Origin: Oceanibacterium hippocampi
GTDB taxonomy: Bacteria > Pseudomonadota > Alphaproteobacteria > Sneathiellales > Sneathiellaceae
Direction of reading: 5' to 3'
Assembly: GCF_900172325.1 (NCBI RefSeq)
Contig: NZ_FWFR01000002.1
Span: 682,001-746,000 of the forward strand
DNA: 64,000 nucleotides
In this document: positions 58,932-64,000 of the stretch, piece after piece
Layout of the letters: the number at the start of each line of letters is the position of its first letter
Numbering within the stretch: position 1 is the stretch's first letter
Notes under the pieces: model-generated
What the model saw: the letters and a program-made list of their open reading frames with translations, nothing else
Told to the model about the DNA's origin: nothing
Database searches by the model: none
Program-made: the position numbers and the translations under genes

Positions 58932-61085
58932 CTATTCAGCGACCTGCCTTGCATCATCCGGAACCACGACGGCACGGGCGTCGAGGGCCCGCACGCCCTG
59001 TCCCGACAGGCCGACGCCCAGCGGATTGATGTCGAGTTCGACGATCCGTGCCGCATGATCGTGGGCGAGCCAGCTCAGTGCGCTCATCGCCTCCGCGGCC
59101 GCGTCGATGTCGAGCGGCGCGCGCCCCCGGAAGCTCCCGAACAGGGGAGAGACCCGGAGCGTGCCGAGCAGTTCCCGGGCCCGGTCGACGCTGACCGGCG
59201 CGAGCGCCAGGACCACGTCGTCCATCAGTTCGACGAGGGTGCCGCCGGCCCCGCACATGACGACGGGTCCGAACTGCGGGTCGTTCTTCACGCCGAGGAT
59301 CAGTTCGAGTTCCGGCGCCCACATCTCCTGGACGACGCAACCCTCGAACAGGATCCCGGGTGCCGCCCGGGCGACCGCCTGTTCGATCTCGGCGAAAGCC
59401 GCGGCGACGGCATCGGCTTCGCCCAGGCCGAGCTTGACCGCGCCGATGTCGCTCTTGTGGATCAGGCCGCGGGCAACCGCCTTCATCACCACCGGGAAGC
59501 CGATCTTCTCCGCCGCCGCGACCGCCTTCGCGGCATCGGTTGCGACGATGTCGCCGGTCGTCGCGATCCCGTAGCGCTCCAGCAGATCCTTCACTTCCGG
59601 CTCGGTCAGCAGGTTCGACCCGCGCGCGGGCGCGAGCGGCGAAACCTGCTTCGGCAATGTCGCCGGGCGTGCCGCCCTGTCGGCCTGCCGCGTCCCGAAG
59701 CGGTAATAGCTGTCGGCGCCCTTGAGAACGCGGATGCAGTCGTCGACCCTGTCGAAATAGGGACAGCCGAGTTCGCGGAGCACGCGTCGGGGGCCGTCCG
59801 CAGCGCTGCCCGGGGTGACGACGAACACGAAGGGCTTGCCCGAGGCCAGCGCCGCCTTGCCGATGACCTCCGCCGTCCGCTCGTAGAAGGGCGCGGTCGT
59901 CAGGACGATCCAGAGCATCCCGACGTCCTCGTCACCGGCCATGATCCCGTAGGCCCGGCTCGCGCATTCGAAGGGGTCGGCGATGGTGCGACCGCCCAGA
60001 TCGATCGGGTTGTTGGCCTGGGGCGGCAGCAGGATCTCGCGCAGTTTCGCCCGCGTTTCCTCGCCCAGTCGGGCGAGCGGCAGGCCCGCCTCGGATACCC
60101 GGTCGACACCGATCCCGGCCCCGCCGCCCGAACTGGAGAAGACCGCGATCTTTCCGTTCTTCGGCGTCGGCCACTGCGCCAGGCAATGGGCAAGCTGGAT
60201 CATGCCGTCCGGATCGTCGAGCAGCACCACCCCGTGGTCGCGGCAGGCGGCCGAGAAGACGTCGTAGGAACCGGCAAGGCTCGCGGTGTGCGACTTGGCG
60301 GCGGCGATTCCGGCCTCGGTGCGACCGGTCTTTACCAGCAGCAGCGGCTTGCCGGCGCGCCGGGCCTCATCGGCGAGTTCGAGGAAGCGGGCCGGATCGC
60401 GCAGCCCCTCCATGTAGATGCAGATCGCCCGCGTCGCCTCGTCGGCGATCAGGAATTCGAGGAAATCGCAGATCTCCAGATCGGACTGGTTTCCGAGCGA
60501 TACGCAGGCGCTGAAGCCGATCCCGGAATCGTCGGCACGGTTGTACATCGACACCATCAGGGCGCCGCTCTGCGAGATCAGCCCGATAGGGCCGGCCTGC
60601 AGATGGTCGGTCTCAAGCACCAGCGACGAGGTCAGCGCCATGCGGTGATGCGGACTGATCAGGCCCATGCAGTTCGGGCCGACGATCCGCATGCCGGTAC
60701 GCCGGACGATGTCGAGCAGTTCGTCCTGCCGCCTCTCGCCCTCCTCGCCGGCCTCGGCGAAGCCCGTGGTCATGACGATGCAGGCCCCGACCCCCGCCTT
60801 GGCGCAATCCTCGACCGCGTCCACAAGGGTTTCCGGCGGCAGCGCCAGCAGGGCGACGTCGACCGCTTCTCCCGAGGCGGATATATGCGGCACGCAGGGC
60901 ACGCCGAAGACCGTCTCGCGTTTCGGATTGACCGGCACGATCCGGCCCTCGAAGCCGTGCTTGGTCAGGTAATACATGACCCGCCCGCCGAACTTCCCGA
61001 CGTCCTCGCTGGCGCCGATGACGGCGACCGAACGGGGCCGGAGAATGCGGGACGCGTCGAGGCGGTATTCGGCCTGCCGGGACAT
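58932..61085 (-). CDS. NDP-forming acyl-CoA synthetase (acetate-CoA ligase family, fused alpha/beta)
   Basis: A 717-residue protein with three parts: a CoA-binding domain (1-130, SVAVIGASEDVGKFGG), a succinyl-CoA ligase-like domain with the phospho-His segment AKSHTASLAGS near 280, and an ATP-grasp domain (490-717, GFPVVMKAVARGLIHKSDIGAVKL). It joins CoA to an acid with ATP or ADP turnover. ATG 61085 has GAGGAG 7 nt upstream, which overlaps the stop of the upstream dehydrogenase gene. A longer frame upstream is not supported. Confidence 0.9.
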   Translation of the reverse strand: MSRQAEYRLDASRILRPRSVAVIGASEDVGKFGGRVMYYLTKHGFEGRIVPVNPKRETVFGVPCVPHISASGEAVDVALLALPPETLVDAVEDCAKAGVGACIVMTTGFAEAGEEGERRQDELLDIVRRTGMRIVGPNCMGLISPHHRMALTSSLVLETDHLQAGPIGLISQSGALMVSMYNRADDSGIGFSACVSLGNQSDLEICDFLEFLIADEATRAICIYMEGLRDPARFLELADEARRAGKPLLLVKTGRTEAGIAAAKSHTASLAGSYDVFSAACRDHGVVLLDDPDGMIQLAHCLAQWPTPKNGKIAVFSSSGGGAGIGVDRVSEAGLPLARLGEETRAKLREILLPPQANNPIDLGGRTIADPFECASRAYGIMAGDEDVGMLWIVLTTAPFYERTAEVIGKAALASGKPFVFVVTPGSAADGPRRVLRELGCPYFDRVDDCIRVLKGADSYYRFGTRQADRAARPATLPKQVSPLAPARGSNLLTEPEVKDLLERYGIATTGDIVATDAAKAVAAAEKIGFPVVMKAVARGLIHKSDIGAVKLGLGEADAVAAAFAEIEQAVARAAPGILFEGCVVQEMWAPELELILGVKNDPQFGPVVMCGAGGTLVELMDDVVLALAPVSVDRARELLGTLRVSPLFGSFRGRAPLDIDAAAEAMSALSWLAHDHAARIVELDINPLGVGLSGQGVRALDARAVVVPDDARQVAE

Positions 61086-61096
61086 CGGGTTACTCC

Positions 61097-62239
61097 TCAA
61101 ACCAGCGCGGACATGCCGAATTCCTCGCGCCCGACGATCAGGCGCTGGATATCGGAGGTGCCGTCGATAACGGTGAGCATCATGGCTTCGCGCAACAGGC
61201 GCTCGACGCCGGCCGCCTCCGAGAGGCCATATGCACCCATCGTGCTCATGGCCGCGGTGCAGGCGGAAACGGCGGCTTCGGTGGCATAGACCTTCGCCAT
61301 CGATGCCTCGCGGGGGCAACGGCGGCCACTGTCGAGCACACGCAGGGATTCGATCGAAAGTGCGCGCGCGGCCTCGATCGCCGACGCCGCATCGGCGAGT
61401 TTCATCTGCACGCCCTGGAACTTGGCAAGCGGCCGGCCGAAGGCGGTGCGGTCTTTCGCATACTCGATGGCAAGGCGGACTGCCTCGCGGCCAAGTCCCG
61501 CCGCCTGCATGCCGAGCAGCGCCCGCGAGGCCTCGATGCCGCGCTTGAACCCCTCGACCCCGGCCCCGCTGTCACCGAGCAGCGAGCCATCGGGAATCGG
61601 CAGGTCGTTGAAGGCGACCTCGGCAAACGACTGGTTGCGGATACCGATGCAGGGCAGTTCGGTCGCCACCCAGGGAACCTCGGCGCGCTCGATGAACAGG
61701 CGGCTCATCAGCTTCGGTTTGGCCGTCGGGTCGGTGATGACGAGCACCGTCATGGCGTCGGCGATACCGCCGAGCTTGATCCATTTCTTGCGCCCGACCA
61801 GACGCTTGCCGCCGTCCTTCTCGACCAGTTCGGTGGTCATGCCACGCAGGTCCGATCCGGCCTGCGGCTCGGTGATCGCCGCCGTGGCAACGAGATCGCC
61901 GGCCAGCAGCCTCGGCAGCCACCGTTCCTTCTGCGCCTCGTTGCCGAGATAGAAGATCGAGCGCGGCGGAACGATCTCGCCGACCAGTACCGGCGAATGC
62001 GCAAGCGCCTCGAGCAGCAGGCCGTACTGCACGTAGGAGAGACCGGCGCCGCCGGCCTCCTTCGGGATCGTGCTGCCGAGATAGCCCATCGGCGCCAGCG
62101 CCTTGTAGACCTTGCGCATTTCCGCGTTCGTGAGGCGCTCGCCCGGCCCCTTCGAGGCCGCGATCGGCGCGACATATCTGGCGATGCGCTCGCGCGCTTC
62201 TTCCTGGATGCCGTCTTTCAGGCGATCGAGATCCTGCAT
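61097..62239 (-). CDS. Acyl-CoA dehydrogenase-like protein with Asp at the catalytic base position
   Basis: A 380-residue acyl-CoA dehydrogenase-fold protein: ITEPQAGSDLRG, RTAFGRPLAKFQGVQ and ERLLREAMMLTVIDGTSDIQR. The usual catalytic Glu of YEGT is Asp (IDGT), which may shift activity or specificity. ATG 62239 is chosen; frame extension upstream would run into the hydratase gene. It is between the enoyl-CoA hydratase and CoA ligase genes. Confidence 0.88.
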   Translation of the reverse strand: MQDLDRLKDGIQEEARERIARYVAPIAASKGPGERLTNAEMRKVYKALAPMGYLGSTIPKEAGGAGLSYVQYGLLLEALAHSPVLVGEIVPPRSIFYLGNEAQKERWLPRLLAGDLVATAAITEPQAGSDLRGMTTELVEKDGGKRLVGRKKWIKLGGIADAMTVLVITDPTAKPKLMSRLFIERAEVPWVATELPCIGIRNQSFAEVAFNDLPIPDGSLLGDSGAGVEGFKRGIEASRALLGMQAAGLGREAVRLAIEYAKDRTAFGRPLAKFQGVQMKLADAASAIEAARALSIESLRVLDSGRRCPREASMAKVYATEAAVSACTAAMSTMGAYGLSEAAGVERLLREAMMLTVIDGTSDIQRLIVGREEFGMSALV

Positions 62240-62264
62240 GTCCAACGCCGCGTCCTTCCCTTGC

Positions 62265-63050
62265 TCACTTACCGGTGAATACCGGCTTGCGCTTCTCCAT
62301 GAAGGCGCCAAGGCCCTCTTTCGCGTCCTGGGACGCGAAGATCTTCTGGGCCCATGCCTCTTCAAGCAGCGCCGCGCGGTCGAAGCCTTCCCGGCATTGC
62401 GCGCGAACCGCTTCCTTGATCGCCCGGATCGGCATCGGCGCGCCGCTGGCCAGCCGCTTGGCGACCCGATCGACCTCGGCCTCGAACGCCGCGTCGGGCA
62501 CGACCCGGCTGACGATGCCGAGCTCGAGCGCGCGTTCGGCCGAGATGTCCTCGCCGAGCAACAGGAGGTCCAGCGTGCGGTTGCGGCCGAGATAATTGAC
62601 CAGGCGGACCATGCCGACGCTCCACGACGGGATGATGCCGAGATAGACGTCGCCGGCGCGGAACTTCGCGGTATCGGAGGCGATGCGGATATCGCAGGGC
62701 CAGGCGATCCCGGTGCCGCCGCCGATGCACCAGCCGCGGATCGCGGCGATGATCACCTTCGGGAACATCTCGATCCGTTCGACCAGCGCCCGGCCGGCGT
62801 CACGAAGCCCCCGCCCCTCGCCGGCCGGGCCCTTCTCATGGCCGATATCGGCGCCGGCGCAGAACGCCCGTTCGCCGGCCCCGCGAAGCACGATGGCCCG
62901 TGTTTCGTCGCGGCCTTCCAATTCGTCGAAGGCCGCCATCAGGTCGTCGATCAGCCCCGGGGTCGCCAGGTTGAAGGGCGGCCGATTGATGGTGATCGTC
63001 GTGACGCCATCGTCGTGAGTCACAAGTATATTGTCGAAAGACACCGTCAT
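62265..63050 (-). CDS. Enoyl-CoA hydratase/isomerase-family protein, catalytic Glu positions changed
   Basis: A 261-residue crotonase-fold protein with GWCIGGGTGIAWPCDI as the oxyanion region. The two hydratase glutamates (PE and AME in crotonase) read GD (FRAGDVYLGIIP) and TLD, so both are Asp. Other crotonase reactions (decarboxylase, hydrolase, ring-opening) are possible. It is the first enzyme gene after the importer genes. Confidence 0.87.
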   Translation of the reverse strand: MTVSFDNILVTHDDGVTTITINRPPFNLATPGLIDDLMAAFDELEGRDETRAIVLRGAGERAFCAGADIGHEKGPAGEGRGLRDAGRALVERIEMFPKVIIAAIRGWCIGGGTGIAWPCDIRIASDTAKFRAGDVYLGIIPSWSVGMVRLVNYLGRNRTLDLLLLGEDISAERALELGIVSRVVPDAAFEAEVDRVAKRLASGAPMPIRAIKEAVRAQCREGFDRAALLEEAWAQKIFASQDAKEGLGAFMEKRKPVFTGK

Positions 63051-63066
63051 CGTCCTTTCGCAGGAG

Positions 63067-63843
63067 TTACTTGGTGAAGGTTTTCAGGCCGCCGATGCGA
63101 TCGAGGACCAGCACCAGGGCCAGGGACATCAGGATCAGCAGGGCGGACACCGCGGCGACGGTGGGGTCGACCTGATCGGACAGGTAGTTGTAGATCCGGA
63201 TCGGCAGGGTCTGGTGCGCCGGTCCGGTCATGAAGATCGTCACCGTCACCTCGTCGAAGGACATGATGAAGGCGAAGATGAAGCCGGCCGCGACGCCGCG
63301 CAGCGACATCGGAAGCGTCACCAGCCACATCGCCCGCAGGCGGCTGGCCCCGAGATTCATGGCTGCCCATTCGAGTTCGCGCGGCACATCGCGAAGCGCC
63401 GCGTCGATTGCCCGGATGGCGAACGGCGTCACCACGATGACATGGGTGAGCACCAGGCTGGTGAAGGAGTTGTAGAGCCCCATCCGGTTCAGGAACTGCA
63501 GCATCGCGATGCCGAACACCACCGCCGGGATGAGCAGCGGCGACATGAAGAAGGCATCGAGGATGCGGCGCCCGGGAAACACGAAGCGAACCAGCGAATA
63601 GGCGGCGAGGAAGCTGAACGCGGTGGCGATCAGCGACGACAGGACCGCCAGCCGGACGCTCAGGAAGAAGGCGTCGACGAACCCCGGATGCTCGAAGATC
63701 TGGCCGTACCAGCGCAGGCTGAACTCGTTGAACGGCAGCTTGAAGAACTCGTCCGGCGTGAACGACATCCAGACGATCAGGACGAGCGGCGCCAGCATGA
63801 AGACCGCGATCGCGTAGGCATATAGGCGAAAGAACAGTTTCAT
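63067..63843 (-). CDS. ABC transporter permease, PotC type
   Basis: A 258-residue permease. It begins MKLFFRLYAYAIAVFMLAPL and has the EAA-type loop ELEWAAMNLGASRLRAM. Its sequence differs from the PotC-type protein at 2360-3220, so it belongs to another importer. Its start overlaps the stop of the edge permease gene (ATGA). It is 16 nt from the hydratase gene downstream. Confidence 0.9.
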   Translation of the reverse strand: MKLFFRLYAYAIAVFMLAPLVLIVWMSFTPDEFFKLPFNEFSLRWYGQIFEHPGFVDAFFLSVRLAVLSSLIATAFSFLAAYSLVRFVFPGRRILDAFFMSPLLIPAVVFGIAMLQFLNRMGLYNSFTSLVLTHVIVVTPFAIRAIDAALRDVPRELEWAAMNLGASRLRAMWLVTLPMSLRGVAAGFIFAFIMSFDEVTVTIFMTGPAHQTLPIRIYNYLSDQVDPTVAAVSALLILMSLALVLVLDRIGGLKTFTK

Positions 63844-64000
63844 TCGAAAAGCACCTTTCGCTTGCCGCTCGCCGTGACCTTCTGGGACATCTGGACGAGC
63901 CCCATCGTGACCACCAGGAGAAGCACGGCCATGGCGGCGCCGAACGGCCAGTTGAGATCGACCAGATTGATCTCGTAGGCCAGGTAGGACATGACCCTGA
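63840..64000 (-). CDS. ABC transporter permease, PotB type, C-terminal fragment
   Basis: The last 53 residues of a permease running off the right edge (SYLAYEINLVDLNWPFGAAM, then a membrane segment LLLVVTMGLVQM and a basic tail). This is the usual PotB-like C terminus and it precedes the PotC-type gene. The start and upstream genes lie outside the window. Confidence 0.85.
   Translation of the reverse strand, partial: RVMSYLAYEINLVDLNWPFGAAMAVLLLVVTMGLVQMSQKVTASGKRKVLFE

Noticed and set aside
59055-61289. Very long open frame antisense to the NDP-forming CoA ligase
   Set aside because: Long open antisense frames are normal in GC-rich genes. Its translation is Arg/Gly/Ala/Asp-rich without any motif.
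1-64000. Mobile elements, CRISPR, tRNA and rRNA genes
   Set aside because: No transposase, integrase, phage gene, regularly spaced repeats, tRNA-like cloverleaf or rRNA stretch was recognised by eye on either strand; a tRNAscan-SE run would settle the tRNA point.

Overview
The window is about 64 kb of GC-rich, tightly packed bacterial chromosome. Gene content (many ABC importers, acyl-CoA catabolic genes, a CbpA/CbpM pair, a DUF3008 small protein), frequent 4-bp ATGA/GTGA gene overlaps and regular use of GTG/TTG starts suggest an alphaproteobacterium, probably of the Rhodospirillales type. This is an inference from content, not from a marker gene. No rRNA, tRNA, CRISPR, insertion sequence, integrase or phage gene was seen.

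Layout. (1) 1-4.8 kb: the end of a polyamine-type ABC importer operon (binding protein, ATPase, two permeases) followed by a GMC oxidoreductase. (2) 4.8-28.3 kb: a large CoA-ester catabolic cluster with a MocR-type regulator in the middle. It holds a biotin carboxylase subunit without partners, two AMP-forming CoA ligases, two acyl-CoA-dehydrogenase-fold flavoproteins (one looks like a group D monooxygenase), a flavin reductase, a KsdD-like flavoprotein, two MaoC-type hydratases, an enoyl-CoA hydratase, two SDRs (one without the YxxxK dyad), an MmgE/PrpD protein, a thiolase beside an HMG-CoA-synthase-like/DUF35 fusion, a RibBX-type flavin gene and two transporters. At least seven of its promoter regions are AT-rich islands carrying ATTG/CAAT-type inverted repeats, so the cluster is probably one regulon. 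(3) 28.3-36.5 kb: assorted genes: an amine oxidase-like flavoprotein, DUF3008, an APC-like permease, an AhpD-like protein, a MarR/secreted protein/redoxin locus with two identical palindromes over the ribosome binding sites, CbpA-CbpM and a fatty acid desaturase. (4) 36.5-43.3 kb: a TetR regulator divergent from an operon of isochorismatase-type hydrolase, ribose-type ABC importer and nitrilase-type amidase. (5) 43.4-54.5 kb: a flavodoxin-like reductase, a GNAT-alpha/beta-hydrolase fusion, then a seven-gene minus-strand operon of a branched-chain-type importer plus a NicX-like ring-cleavage enzyme and an alpha/beta hydrolase, divergent from a Rieske oxygenase and a LysR regulator. (6) 54.5-64 kb: a minus-strand run encoding a second polyamine-type importer, enoyl-CoA hydratase, acyl-CoA dehydrogenase, NDP-forming CoA ligase, an HpaC/HpaB monooxygenase pair, RidA, DUF1028 and an ArgE-like deacylase.

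The genes describe a scavenger of cyclic and nitrogen-containing organic acids: each block pairs an importer and a regulator with ring-attacking oxygenases, amide hydrolases or CoA-ester chemistry. The most unusual element is the archaeal-style thiolase/HMG-CoA-synthase/DUF35 module at 18.3-21.0 kb, in which the catalytic cysteine of the synthase half is replaced by glutamine. The NicX-like plus hydrolase plus importer operon at 45.6-52.0 kb is the strongest candidate for an undescribed N-heterocycle degradation route.

Calls rest on reading translated motifs by eye; no database search was possible, and substrates are not known for any pathway here.
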